Below, piece by piece: positions 34,182 through 44,600 of a stretch of DNA of 64,000 nucleotides. The number at the start of each line of letters is the position of its first letter. Within the stretch, counting starts at the first letter, position 1. A program made the translations under genes and the position numbers. Origin of the DNA: Pirellulales bacterium (GTDB lineage Bacteria > Planctomycetota > Planctomycetia > Pirellulales > Lacipirellulaceae); contig JALHQZ010000004.1 of NCBI GenBank assembly GCA_022841705.1, positions 124,001 to 188,000 on the forward strand. Direction: 5' to 3'. The notes under the pieces were generated by a model. The model was not told the origin of the DNA. It ran no database searches and saw only the letters and a program-made list of their open reading frames with translations.

Positions 34182-36725
34182 CTACAGCACCGCCAAAGGG
34201 TTCCTCGCCTGCTCCAACGGCCCCCGCGTCACCCCCACGCGATTCGCGGCTTTCAGTTCACGCCACACTTCGTGCCCGGTAATCTTGCCGGCGAGCAGTT
34301 GTTGGTACAATGAGATCAGCTTTGTCACCTCGGCGGCGGGGGAGTCGTTGAGGAGTTCGATGCGGAAGTGGCGCACGCCCTTCGCAATCAGCGGCGCCAC
34401 CGCCTCCGCGCCGCTTTGGGCTTGGCTGTTGTACAGCGTGTTGCGGCAGCCGATGTCGGCGTGCAGCACGTGCTCGGCGCCGACGCGGTCACGAAGCTGC
34501 ACGGCGTGGCGGTCGCAGGGACGGCCGCAGTCGGTTTTGTTCTTGCCGGGGCTCATCACCGCACAGAAGACGCAGTGCTCCATGTGGAACATCGGCATGT
34601 GTTGATGCACGACGACTTCCAGCCCGCTTGCCACAACTTGCGGCGGACAGTCCGCGACCAGTTCCAGCAGTTGATCGCGATTGAGATCGTACGATGCGGT
34701 GATGCGCTCAAACCCGCGCGCGAGGAGCCAGTCGGCGGTGAGCGGGTTGGTGACGTTCAGCGAAAAGTCGCCGATCATGCGGATGCCGAGCGCTCGGGCG
34801 TAATCGGCCGCCGCGAGATTCCGCACCAGCCACCCATCGGCGGCGTGCTTGGCGAGCGCGACGAACAGGCCATTCTCGCCCGGCTTGTGGATGCGCAGCG
34901 TGGCGAGGTGAATGGTTGCGCCCGCCGCGTGCGCTTGCTCGACCGCGGCGCGGTACTGGCGGAGGTCGTGGAACTCGGCGTAGACGTGCTTCACGCCGGT
35001 GGCGAGTACCGCATCGAGCTGTGTGAGCGAGCGAACGAGGACGGAGAGCTGAGGGGCTGGGAGCTGGGGGGCAGGGTTCGGGGGATCATGTCGCGCGAGT
35101 AGTCGCTGCGCGGCGCCGGGCTCCACGAGCGGACGTGACAGGGGAGCCGTGCGAATTTCGTCCAGCTTCGCGATCAATTCTTTCCGCAGGGCGCCGAGGA
35201 CGCTGAGCGGAATCATCGGCTCGCCGGCGATCTTCGCGGTGAGCGTACGCAGTTCATACGCGCTGCCGCCAAGGCGACCGAGTTGCGTGCGGAGCACTTC
35301 TTCGGTCGCGGGATGCTTGGTCGCGGGGACCGGCGAAAAGTCGCTCGTAATAGTTGCGGCCACGCCATCGGCACAGCGCGCGGTGATTTGCAGCGGTTCG
35401 CCCACAATCGCGCGCACGGATAAGTCGATCGGCAACCGCCGCAAGGGATCGGCCGATTGGTAAGTGCTCCGTAACCGTTTGGTGAGTTGCGGGTCATCCG
35501 TCTGCCACACACCTTGGCCCGGCCAGACGACGGCGCTTGCAAGCAGCCCGTGCTGCAGCGCAAGTTGCACGCGACCAGCGGATGGCTGATCGAGTTCCTG
35601 CCGACCCCGAAAGATTTGGTAAATGCGCCCGCCAAGTTCTTCGCCCTTCGAGCGGTTCCCTTCCAGCACAATGCCGTCTCCTTTGGCCAGCGGCAGCGTA
35701 AGCTCCACTTCCAATCGCTCACCGTGCAGCGCAATCACTTTGCCGACCTGCACCCCACGCTTCGCGCTCGATTTGCCCGGCACCAGCGCGGGGTGATTCG
35801 CCCCCGCGAGCCAACCGGGCGAGAAGCCACGCGAGAAACTGAGCTCCATCTCTCGCCGATCGGCAGCCGACATCACAGGCCGTTCGCCTCCGCAAGCGGC
35901 ATCAATCGCACGGCGATAGTGGCTCGTAATGTTCGCGACATACTCAGCCGTCTTCAGCCGCCCTTCGATCTTGAGCGACTTCACGCCGGCGGCGATGAGT
36001 TCGGGGATCAATTCGTACGCCGCCAAATCTTGCGGGCTGAGCAGATACTGCACATCGCCGAGCGGGCGGTCTTTACCATCCACCACTAGCTCGTAGTTCA
36101 GCCGACATGCCTGGGCGCATTGCCCACGGTTCGCGCTGCGCCCGCCGAGCGATTCGCTCGTCAAACACTGCCCGCTGTACGCCACGCAGAGGGCGCCGTG
36201 GACGAAGGTTTCGAGTTCCACGTTGGTGGCCGCGTGAATCCGGGCGACTTCTTTGAGGGACAGTTCCCGCGCGAGCACCACGCGCTCAATGCCGAGTTCT
36301 TCGATGGCGGCAATCGTTTCGGCGCAGGTCATCGTCATCTGCGTGCTGGCGTGCAGCGCTAGCTGCGGGCAGATTTCGCGGATGAGGCGCGCGGCGCCGA
36401 TGTCCTGCACCAGCACCGCATCGACGCCGGCAGCCGCGATCGCGCGGATGTGCATTTCGAGCGCCGGCAGCTCATCGGTAAAGACCAGCGTGTTGAGCGT
36501 GACGTACCCCTTCACGCCGCGGCGATGGAGCAGGGCCATGAGCTCGGGGAGCGTGTCGAGCGAAAAGTTCGTCGCCCGCGCCCGGGCGTTGAACCCCGCT
36601 TCCAGGCCGAAGTAAATCGCATCGGCGCCGTTCTCGATCGCGGCCCGCGCGCAGTCCCAATCGCCCGCCGGGGCGAGAAGCTCCGGGCGATGCGGTAGTG
36701 CGGCGGTGGGGGCGATTTTCGTCAT
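34182..36725 (-). CDS. U32 family peptidase-like protein (YhbU/RlhA/TrhP-type)
   Basis: 847 residues, two U32-type parts. N-terminal: ELLAPAGDWDCARAAIENGADAIYFGLE, ALHASTQMTMTCAETIAAIEELG, VLARELSLKEVARIHA, and YSGQCLTSESLGGRSANRGQCAQACRLNYEL with the U32 Cys set. A central DUF3656-like region follows, then a second set in VFCAVMSPGKNKTDCGRPCDRH. Family knowledge: the U32 proteins TrhP and RlhA help hydroxylate tRNA and 23S rRNA, with an iron-sulfur cluster likely. Peptidase activity is not assured. The gene is alone and its start at 36725 (MTKIAPTAALPHRPELL) is near an inverted repeat. Confidence 0.93.
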   Translation of the reverse strand: MTKIAPTAALPHRPELLAPAGDWDCARAAIENGADAIYFGLEAGFNARARATNFSLDTLPELMALLHRRGVKGYVTLNTLVFTDELPALEMHIRAIAAAGVDAVLVQDIGAARLIREICPQLALHASTQMTMTCAETIAAIEELGIERVVLARELSLKEVARIHAATNVELETFVHGALCVAYSGQCLTSESLGGRSANRGQCAQACRLNYELVVDGKDRPLGDVQYLLSPQDLAAYELIPELIAAGVKSLKIEGRLKTAEYVANITSHYRRAIDAACGGERPVMSAADRREMELSFSRGFSPGWLAGANHPALVPGKSSAKRGVQVGKVIALHGERLEVELTLPLAKGDGIVLEGNRSKGEELGGRIYQIFRGRQELDQPSAGRVQLALQHGLLASAVVWPGQGVWQTDDPQLTKRLRSTYQSADPLRRLPIDLSVRAIVGEPLQITARCADGVAATITSDFSPVPATKHPATEEVLRTQLGRLGGSAYELRTLTAKIAGEPMIPLSVLGALRKELIAKLDEIRTAPLSRPLVEPGAAQRLLARHDPPNPAPQLPAPQLSVLVRSLTQLDAVLATGVKHVYAEFHDLRQYRAAVEQAHAAGATIHLATLRIHKPGENGLFVALAKHAADGWLVRNLAAADYARALGIRMIGDFSLNVTNPLTADWLLARGFERITASYDLNRDQLLELVADCPPQVVASGLEVVVHQHMPMFHMEHCVFCAVMSPGKNKTDCGRPCDRHAVQLRDRVGAEHVLHADIGCRNTLYNSQAQSGAEAVAPLIAKGVRHFRIELLNDSPAAEVTKLISLYQQLLAGKITGHEVWRELKAANRVGVTRGPLEQARNPLAVL

Positions 36726-36731
36726 AAGCGG

Positions 36732-36808
36732 GTTAGCCGCGGAGCTTGCCTCCGCGCGTTTGTAAGTCGACTCGGTAGGAACGCGCGGGGGCGAGCCCCG
36801 CGGCTAAC
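36732..36808. repeat. Palindromic element between lipoprotein and U32 genes
   Basis: GTTAGCCGCGG (36732-36742) pairs with CCGCGGCTAAC (36798-36808); within the arms are GGAGCTTGCCTCC and GGGGCGAGCCCC hairpins. It fills the 78-base gap and includes the lipoprotein stop codon. GTTAGCCGCG is also the start of the 29-bp dispersed repeat. Confidence 0.75.
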
Positions 36809-38162
36809 GATTTGCGCGGAGAGAACTTTCCATCCGCTCGTGCAATTCGTACACCGCTTGCTCGATGGTGGCGTTGTCTTTCGCGGCGGCGATTTCGGTG
36901 ATAGATGGTTCCCACACGTCGGCGGGCACACTCGCCCGACCGGCGGCGCTGCGGAGCGACTTGGCGATCACTGGGGCGAACGTGCGGCGGTTTTCGTCCA
37001 GCCCCAAAAGCAGGTTCGACTTGACCGCCAGTTCCAAGAGCGCCGCCGCTCCGACTCCGTGCTTGGCCGCCAACTTCGCGCCGACTTTTTGCGACTCGGC
37101 CAGTAGTTGCGGGACGCGCTCGGCGGGGGGACCACTACCAGTGGCGGTTGGCGCGGCGAGGCCGAGCGCTTCGGCAAGTTTCGCGGTCTCGGTTTGCCAT
37201 ACGACCTGCTGGTCGGTGGTGGAATTCTTCTCGTTCGCCAAGAGTGACAAACTAAACTTGGCGCCGAACAGCCACGCCAAGTGCCGCGTGTTGGAGGGAT
37301 CGACGGTGATCGACGTCGGCGGATCTGTTTCAGTCGGCGGCGCCGACGGCGCTGCGTCAGCCGTTGCTTCCGGCGCTGCTTCCTCATCCCTCATTTCGGG
37401 TGGAACGTCGGGTTGCGATTCAGCCGGGGCGGTTGGTTCGCTGCCGAAAAGTTCGTCGACATCCACGCCCCGATTCGCTGCCGGTGGTTCTTCCCGTGGC
37501 GCTGCGGGTTCAGCGGCTGGTGGATTTCCTTCAGCCGGTGCTTCAGATTCCGGTGCAGTCTGGGTGTTTTCGTTCTCCCAGGGCAGCTTCCACTCTTGTT
37601 CTCCGCTTGTCGCAGTGGACTGAGAAGTCTCCGGGGCCGATGGTTCAGCAGCGGGCGGCTCACTCTTTGGCGGTTCAGTCGTTGGCAGTTCAGCCGACTC
37701 GCTCGTCGCGTCTTCAGCCGAATTGTTTTCCTTGTTGCTCCCGCTGAGCATTTCGTTGAACAGCGCGCCAAAATCTCGCTCAGCCTGTTCGGGGGCTGCG
37801 CTGGGGGAGTCGGCCGGTTGGTCCGCCGTAGTTTCGCTGTTGGATTGCTCGGGCGGCGGTGCGGAGCTGACTCCCTCTGAAGTTGGCGGAGCAATCGGTT
37901 CGGCGGCGGCGTCCGTGGACGGTTCGCTCGCTGGTGCTGTTTCTTCCGCGGCGGGTTCTTCGGCGGCTGGCTCTTCGGCTGGCGGCATTTCCTCCGCTGG
38001 GGCCGCGGGGTTGAACGGCGGGGCTTCCGCTTCGGCAGGCGCTGCATTCTCGGTCGCTGTGGGATCGGTCGGCGGCGTGTTGTACGCCACTTCGGAACCG
38101 CAGCCAGCGAGCAGCAGGCAGACGGCCGCAAGCAGCAGACAGCGGTAGACCCGGGGGATCAT
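36804..38162 (-). CDS. Acidic Pro/Ala/Glu-rich lipoprotein, function unknown
   Basis: 452 residues from the ATG at 38162 (MIPRVYRCLLLAAVCLLLAGC: signal peptide with lipobox LAGC). A frame further upstream to 38222 adds a non-signal extension and was not chosen. Residues about 25-290 are low-complexity A/E/P/S (EEPAAEEPAAEETAP), probably a disordered linker. Residues about 295-452 form a helical domain (RHLAWLFGAKFSLSLLANEKN, LAAKHGVGAAALLELAVKSNLLL) that I do not recognise. Upstream, divergent, is an FkbM methyltransferase gene. Confidence 0.8.
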   Translation of the reverse strand: MIPRVYRCLLLAAVCLLLAGCGSEVAYNTPPTDPTATENAAPAEAEAPPFNPAAPAEEMPPAEEPAAEEPAAEETAPASEPSTDAAAEPIAPPTSEGVSSAPPPEQSNSETTADQPADSPSAAPEQAERDFGALFNEMLSGSNKENNSAEDATSESAELPTTEPPKSEPPAAEPSAPETSQSTATSGEQEWKLPWENENTQTAPESEAPAEGNPPAAEPAAPREEPPAANRGVDVDELFGSEPTAPAESQPDVPPEMRDEEAAPEATADAAPSAPPTETDPPTSITVDPSNTRHLAWLFGAKFSLSLLANEKNSTTDQQVVWQTETAKLAEALGLAAPTATGSGPPAERVPQLLAESQKVGAKLAAKHGVGAAALLELAVKSNLLLGLDENRRTFAPVIAKSLRSAAGRASVPADVWEPSITEIAAAKDNATIEQAVYELHERMESSLRANR

Positions 38163-38425
38163 CGATCCCCATTTCCAATCCGTAGACACACCGTCGCCCA
38201 ATACCCTGACCATTCTTCTCATCCGCCGAGTATGTCCCCGTACAAATTGCCCGCCGCAGCGCCCTATTCTAACGACTCGCAGAGGTCGGTGTCTGCGGGC
38301 CCGCTTGTTTCGGCTGCTCCGCTAGCGTCCCGCGGGGAAATACCAAAATCGGCGCTGCCGATAATTGTGCCTCGCGATATTCTACCGGCCGATCGCTACC
38401 CGCTGTTCTTAGTTGGAGATTCCCC
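38163..38425. other. 263-bp divergent intergenic region
   Basis: Lies between the acidic lipoprotein and the FkbM gene. I see no gene, repeat or clear promoter. Confidence 0.3.
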
Positions 38426-39244
38426 ATGTCGGTTCTCGAAGTGCTACGTCGTCGCCGGCGTGACATTCCGCATCAGGTCTGGGGGACCGAACTGCGGCGG
38501 ATTGATCTGCCGCGCGACGGGGCCATCCAGTGGGCCCAGTGGCAGCACCCGCTCGAAACGCCGACCAAGCTGTTGGAGCAGGCCGAGATCGATGGGGTGC
38601 GAACCATCGTAAAGCCCGGCGATTTTGTGATCGACATCGGCGCCTACACTGGCGACACTACCATTCCGTTGGGCCTCGCCGCGGGCAAGCAAGGCTGCGT
38701 GCTGGCGGTAGAAGCGAACCCCTTTGTCTACGCAGTGCTGGAGCGCAACGCCCAGCTCAACCCGGATCGCACCAACATCGCGCCGCGTTGTTTCGCCGCG
38801 GTCGAACAGCCGGGCAAGTACACGTTCCACTACGGCGACGCCTCGTTCTGCAACGGCGGCATGCCGGTCTCGCTGTGGCGCCGCCTGACCGGCCGGCTTC
38901 ATCCGTTAGAAGTCGAAGGGGTGAACCTCGCCGACGTGCTGCGGGCCGAGTACGCCGAGTGGCTACCAAAGCTCTCGTTCATCAAGGTTGACGCCGAAGG
39001 GCACGACTACGAAGTGCTCCGCTCGCTGCGCGAGATCATCGCCGAGTATCGTCCGACGATCCGCGCGGAAGTGTTTCGCTACGCCCCGCGCGCGAAGCGG
39101 CGTGACCTCTACAACTTTCTCGATGGGCTGGGTTACGCCGTGTATCGCTTCGAACCCGGCGCGAATCCCCGCGGCCGCCGCTTAAGGCAAGCCGCCGAAA
39201 TGTGGCGCGAGCGGCATTTTGATGTGCTGGCGGTGGCGGAGTAA
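38426..39244 (+). CDS. FkbM family methyltransferase
   Basis: 272 residues. VKPGDFVIDIGAYTGDTTIPLGLAAGKQG is the SAM-binding loop (D-I-G-A-Y-T-G-D), then LAVEANPFVYAVLERNAQL and LSFIKVDAEGHDYEVLRSL, the FkbM post-core motif. It methylates a hydroxyl group of an unknown acceptor, usually a sugar. The same family is the second half of the fusion at 5445-6959, so this genome holds at least two. No polysaccharide genes adjoin here. The ATG at 38426 gives MSVLEVLRRRRRDIPHQVW. Confidence 0.88.
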   Translation: MSVLEVLRRRRRDIPHQVWGTELRRIDLPRDGAIQWAQWQHPLETPTKLLEQAEIDGVRTIVKPGDFVIDIGAYTGDTTIPLGLAAGKQGCVLAVEANPFVYAVLERNAQLNPDRTNIAPRCFAAVEQPGKYTFHYGDASFCNGGMPVSLWRRLTGRLHPLEVEGVNLADVLRAEYAEWLPKLSFIKVDAEGHDYEVLRSLREIIAEYRPTIRAEVFRYAPRAKRRDLYNFLDGLGYAVYRFEPGANPRGRRLRQAAEMWRERHFDVLAVAE

Positions 39245-39281
39245 AGCAAACTAATCGCCAACACCAACCGATGTTCGAACA

Positions 39282-39839
39282 GTGAATTTCTCGATATCCC
39301 ATCTTGAAACTTTGGCTCGCAGGGAGTCGCTGCCCAATGCTTCGGAAGAGTGGTTTCCTTCGATCAATCACCTTCGACCTGGTATCGAGAAACTCCGTTC
39401 TCAATCGATATGGGAAGTTCGAATCGTGCAAGATGGAGAGGGTGGACTGAGTAACTATGTGGAGCTTCTCGTCCACCGAGCCTTAACAAAATCCGAGTTA
39501 TCTTCGGCTCGGCATCATAAACCGCACGAAGGCGTGGGAGTTTCGGTCTACTTCAGTCTCCTCACGCCAATCGCAGTCATCGGCAGAACTCGGTTCGTGT
39601 TGTCATCACACCTGAATGGCTGCATTCCGCTTGATCTCGATAGTTTGCTTCCCATCGTGGGATCGACCGTCGAGGAGGTGAAAATCCTTCTTGAAGCATT
39701 TGCAGACTCTGGTTATCAGTTCGCATCACCAGCTGAAGTGGAAATGAGACTGCCTAATCACATCAAGCCCTACGAGTATTGCTTGTCCAAAGAGCCATGG
39801 GATAGGGTGTTTCACGTTCTGTTCGCCAACACTGACTGA
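39282..39839 (+). CDS. Hypothetical protein with atypical composition
   Basis: 185 residues from a GTG start (39282). No motif recognised. The protein has a normal amino-acid mixture (IWEVRIVQDGEGGLSNYVEL, YFSLLTPIAVIGRT) and so looks real, but the DNA is visibly AT-richer than its neighbours, with codons such as TTT, AAT and GAT common. That fits recent horizontal acquisition. It could be an immunity or stress-related orphan, but nothing establishes this. Low confidence in function; moderate in being coding. Confidence 0.6.
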   Translation: MNFSISHLETLARRESLPNASEEWFPSINHLRPGIEKLRSQSIWEVRIVQDGEGGLSNYVELLVHRALTKSELSSARHHKPHEGVGVSVYFSLLTPIAVIGRTRFVLSSHLNGCIPLDLDSLLPIVGSTVEEVKILLEAFADSGYQFASPAEVEMRLPNHIKPYEYCLSKEPWDRVFHVLFANTD

Positions 39840-40014
39840 TCAACCGAATCGTCATCATACAGACCTTCGTATTCAGATGCGTGACTGTTCAGGAAGCCGA
39901 ATAATGGCGCGCCGATCAGACGTCCTTTTGAACTCACTTTTCTGTCTGTTCTCTCTGTGTTACATCTAGAATATCGAAGTCTTTTTGACGGGCTGTTCAG
40001 CAAACCACCGAGTC

Positions 40015-41343
40015 TCAAGGAGCCTTTATCAATGGCCATTCTGAGGGCACATCCGGATGCGTCTCGCGCAGAATCTCGCCAATGGCTTGGCGGTCCGCCG
40101 CTGTGAGATGGGCAAACTTCGGCGACTGATCGGCGCCGCTCAGCACGGCCCCCAACCGGCGCCAAACCTCTAACCGCATTCTTTTCGGAAGCTGGCGAAA
40201 GGAATCGGAATAGATGAGGTAACTGCACGGGTGCTTGAACATCCGGGTGGTCAGATCGAAGTCGCGCAGCGATCGGCCCTCGGAATCGCGAGGGCCTTGC
40301 GCTTCGAACTGCTTGGTATAGTCCGTGCTTCCTACTAGGGGCGCAGTGAGACGGGCTTCATCGACAAACAGCAGCGCGTCGACCAATTTCTCGGCCGCCG
40401 CTTCCATTCGGTGGGTGACGCTTTCGAGCGGTGCATCGAGCGGCTCTTCCATCGCACGATTAATCACCAATTGATAGTGCCGGGCCGAACGGGCATCGAA
40501 ATTCGCGAAAGTTAGTCGGTTATGCACCAGCACCTGATGCTCCAGCACCATGAGCGCCACAATGTCGCTATGTGGCGTGAGATAGTGCTCGGTGGCGAAT
40601 CGATCGTCCAGTTTTAGCACGTTGTGCCCGTTGAGGGGCGGACGCTCGTGGTTTGGTTCAGGATCGTCGTCATCCTTGTAGATGACATTGCCCAAGTGGG
40701 TTTGGACGCCATGCGTGCCGGTGACGTACCACCCGCCCCACCGCTTCGCTAGCGGGGTCGTGTGATCGACCGCGATTGTTCCCTTGGAGAAAATCAATTC
40801 GCCTTCGGCATCGGGATAGACACTCCGCACCAAGTGCCCCGGCACTCCGCCAGTAAGGACCGAACTGTGACAGGCAAGACACGTGTCCGTTTGCCGCGCA
40901 AGCCGGGGCTTCTCCCGCCGCCGCTGGTCCACCGTATAGAACACCGCGCCCAATCGCGGGTCGGCTACCGAAATTTCCATTACTTCGCCCGCGCGACAAT
41001 AACCGACATAGATGTCATCGTTGAAGTAAAGCGCTCGCGGTCGTTGCGGTTCAATCCGGCGGAACTGCAAGCTGGTCTTGGAGAAGACGAGGACTTGCGA
41101 TTCCCGCGATACATGGAGCTGCTCGAGCACGGCCGGTAAATAGCCGAACTCTTGGTGGTAATCGAGCTTTAATTCGCCACTCGCCAGCTTCGCCAGTAAA
41201 CTTTGCACCGCATTGTGAGGCGTGCTTTCTGTGTATTGGATTGGCGGGAGATCGAAATCATCAACGCCGAGCGCCGCACTCGGGCCCAGCACGCAAATGC
41301 CGAAGAAAAAAACAATCGGGGAAGCGAGGGCAAATCGCAGCAT
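40015..41343 (-). CDS. Secreted monoheme (CxxCH) protein, function unknown
   Basis: 442 residues from the ATG at 41343: MLRFALASPIVFFFGICVLGPSAALG is a signal peptide. A single CLACH at 155-159 in QTDTCLACHSSVLTGGVPGH could bind one covalent c-type heme. Residues after 165 (LVRSVYPDAEGELIFSKGTIAVDHTTP, GGWYVTGTHGVQTHLGN) form a domain seen in exported planctomycete cytochrome-like proteins. The usual axial Met is not obvious. It may carry electrons in the periplasm. It is divergent from carB, separated by a heptad array. Confidence 0.78.
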   Translation of the reverse strand: MLRFALASPIVFFFGICVLGPSAALGVDDFDLPPIQYTESTPHNAVQSLLAKLASGELKLDYHQEFGYLPAVLEQLHVSRESQVLVFSKTSLQFRRIEPQRPRALYFNDDIYVGYCRAGEVMEISVADPRLGAVFYTVDQRRREKPRLARQTDTCLACHSSVLTGGVPGHLVRSVYPDAEGELIFSKGTIAVDHTTPLAKRWGGWYVTGTHGVQTHLGNVIYKDDDDPEPNHERPPLNGHNVLKLDDRFATEHYLTPHSDIVALMVLEHQVLVHNRLTFANFDARSARHYQLVINRAMEEPLDAPLESVTHRMEAAAEKLVDALLFVDEARLTAPLVGSTDYTKQFEAQGPRDSEGRSLRDFDLTTRMFKHPCSYLIYSDSFRQLPKRMRLEVWRRLGAVLSGADQSPKFAHLTAADRQAIGEILRETHPDVPSEWPLIKAP

Positions 41344-41605
41344 CGTCGAGAAAGAGAACCAGACCAGCGGGCGAGTCGCCGCGCTCAACTTGCGAGGGGT
41401 TAGGAAACGTAAGTATACCACACCTGCCCCTCCAACCTCGGGAGGGGGTTACTGCAAAACAAACCGCAACATCCTCTTTTTGCTCGGCAAAAATCGTTCG
41501 CAACGAACTCGGCGGGTTGAACGAACCCAACTTGCGCGGTTAGGCTGGGGCGATTTTACCCAGCTTGCGCACCCCGCCAATGGGGCCCTTCGATCGGTTT
41601 TATTA

Positions 41606-41633
41606 GCTGCCCACTGCCCGCTGCCCACTCCGC
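41606..41633 (+). repeat. CTGCCCA heptad array, carB leader
   Basis: Three exact-length heptads GCTGCCC, ACTGCCC, GCTGCCC followed by ACTCCGCA, then the carB ATG at 41635. No inverted partner is seen. Confidence 0.8.
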
Positions 41634-41634
41634 A

Positions 41635-44600
41635 ATGCCCAAACGCACCGACATCCACAAGATTCTCATCCTCGGCTCCGGGCCCATCGTCATTGGCCAA
41701 GCGTGCGAGTTTGACTACTCCGGCACGCAGGCTTGCAAGGCGCTGCGTGAAGAGGGGTACGAGGTTGTGCTGGTCAACTCCAACCCGGCGACCATCATGA
41801 CCGATCCGGCCACCGCGGATCGCACCTACATCGAACCGCTCACCTGGGAAGTGGTCGAGAAGGTGATCGCCGCCGAACGGCCCGACGCCCTGCTGCCGAC
41901 GCTCGGCGGGCAGACGGCGCTCAACTTGGCGATGGCCCTTGAAGCGCACGGCGTGCTGGAAAAATACGGCGTCGAGATGATTGGCGCCAATGCGGATGTG
42001 ATCGATAAAGCCGAAAGCCGGGAACGCTTCAAGCAAGCAATGCACAAGATCGGGCTCGAGGTCTGCCGGGGGCGGACGGTGAGCACCATCGAGGAAGCGC
42101 GCGAACTTGTAAAGGAGATCGGCGTGCCGGCCGTTGTGCGGCCGAGCTTCACGATGGGGGGGAGCGGCTCGGCGATTGCCTACAATCGGGCCGAGTACGA
42201 CGACCTCGTGCGGCGCGGGCTCGACTTGTCGCCGGTGACGCAGGTGTTGATCGAAGAGTCGATCGTTGGCTGGAAAGAGTACGAGATGGAGGTGATGCGC
42301 GATGCGGATGATAACGTCGTCATCATCTGCTCGATCGAAAACTTCGACGCGATGGGCATCCATACCGGCGACTCAATCACCGTAGCGCCGGCACAAACGC
42401 TCTCCGACAAAGAGTACCAGCGGATGCGCGACGCCAGTCTCGCTGTGATTCGCGAAATCGGTGTGGAGACGGGGGGCTCCAACATTCAGTTCGCCATCAA
42501 TCCCAAAGATGGGCGGATGATTGTCATCGAGATGAACCCGCGGGTAAGTCGCTCCAGTGCGCTGGCCTCCAAGGCGACCGGCTTCCCGATCGCCAAAATT
42601 GCCGCCAAGCTGGCCGTTGGCTACCGGCTGTACGAACTGCCGAACGACATCACCCGCGAAACGACCGCGTGCTTCGAGCCGAGCATCGACTATGTGGTGA
42701 CCAAGATTCCGCGCTTCGCCTTCGAGAAATTTCCGGAAGCGGATAGCTCTCTCACCACGCAGATGAAAAGCGTCGGCGAGACGATGGCCATCGGCAGCAC
42801 CTTTAAGGAGTCGTTCCAAAAAGCGCTGCGGGGTCTGGAAGTTGGCGCCGCCGGGTTCGGCTGCGACCGGATGGACCGCTGGTACACCGACGACCGCCCG
42901 AGCGAAGACGAAATCCGCGCCAAGCTGCAAAAGGCGGGCCCCGACCGCGTGTGGTACCTGCGGTACGCGATCAAGCAGGGAATGAGCACGCAGGAGATTT
43001 ACGAGCTTTCCGGCATTGATCCGTGGTTCCTCGACAACCTGCTGGAGATTGTCGAGACAGAAGACTCGCTCCGCTCGCTCGAGGATTTGAAGCAGCTAAC
43101 CGATTCGCAATTTCGCACAGCCAAAAGATTTGGTTTTTCGGATCGCCAACTCGCCACCATTTTTGGCCTGAGCGAACCGGACGTGCGGGCCGACCGACTG
43201 AAGCGCGGCATTCGTGCGGTGTACAAAAGCGTGGACACCTGTGCCGCGGAGTTTGCCGCCTACACGCCGTACTTTTATTCGACGTACGAAGATGAAGATG
43301 AAACACCGGCCAAGAAACCGGGCGGGAAGCGGGTGATGATTTTGGGCGGCGGGCCCAATCGCATCGGACAGGGAATCGAGTTCGATTACTGCTGCTGCCA
43401 TGCCAGCTTCGCGCTGCGGGAGCTCGGCATCGAGTCGATCATGGTCAACTCGAACCCGGAGACAGTGAGCACCGATTACGACACGAGCGATCTGTTGTTC
43501 TTCGAACCGCTCACGGTGGAAGATGTGCTCAACATCTGCGACCGCGTGCAGCCCGACGGCGTGATCGTGCAGTTCGGCGGCCAGACGCCGCTGAACCTGG
43601 CGCGGGCGCTCAAGGAAGCAGGCGTGCCGATCATCGGCACTAGCGTTGACGCGATCGAAGACGCCGAGGACCGCGAAAAGTTTGCGGCCCTGCTCAATCG
43701 CTTGGGACTCAAACAAACGCCCAACGGCATCGCCCGCACGATGGACGAAGCCCGCCAAATCGTCCGCGACATCGGCTATCCGGTGCTCGTCCGCCCCAGT
43801 TTCGTGCTGGGCGGCCGAGCGATGGAAATCTGCTACGACGATTCGCAGCTCGACCAGTTCGTCGCCGCCGCGTTCCTCGCCGCGCAAGGCCAGCCGGTGC
43901 TGATCGATTCGTTCCTCGAAGGGGCCACCGAAGTCGATGTCGACGCTATTTGCGATGGCGAAACCGTGATCGTCCCCGGCATCATGGAGCACATCGAAGA
44001 AGCGGGCGTTCACTCCGGCGACTCCGCGTGTGCAATTCCCCCCTACAGTTTGCCGGGCCCGGTGGTGCAAGAGATTCGCGCCGCGACTGAATCGTTGGCC
44101 CGTGCGCTGGGCGTGGTAGGGCTAATGAACGTGCAGTTTGCCGTCAAATGGGAAGGCGAAGATCGCAAGCCGCAAGTGTATGTGTTAGAAGTCAACCCGC
44201 GCGCTAGCCGCACGGCGCCATTCGTTGCCAAGGCGACCGGTCTTCCCGTGGCGCGAGTCGCTGCGAAGGTGATGGTCGGCGTTTCGCTCAAACAGCAAGG
44301 CGTCACCACAGACCCGATTCCCGCGCATGTATCGGTGAAAGAATCGGTCTTCCCCTTCATCAAGTTCCGCGGCGTGGATATTGTGCTCGGCCCCGAGATG
44401 CGTTCAACCGGTGAAGTTATGGGCATCAGTCCCACCTTCAGCATGGCGTTCGCCAAAAGCCAACTTGCCGCCGGCACCGTGCTGCCAACCGAGGGAACGA
44501 TTTTCCTCAGTGTGGCGCCGCGGCACAAAGAACGCATTCTGCCGATCGGCAAACAACTTCACGACATGGGTTTCAAACTGCTCGCCACCCGCGGCACGGC

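Noticed and set aside
39812..40228. 138-codon minus-strand frame
   Set aside because: Overlaps the end of the monoheme gene and the orphan; no recognisable features.
41449..42363. Long open frame on the minus strand over carB
   Set aside because: Antisense frame in GC-rich DNA; the opposite strand encodes the highly conserved carB.
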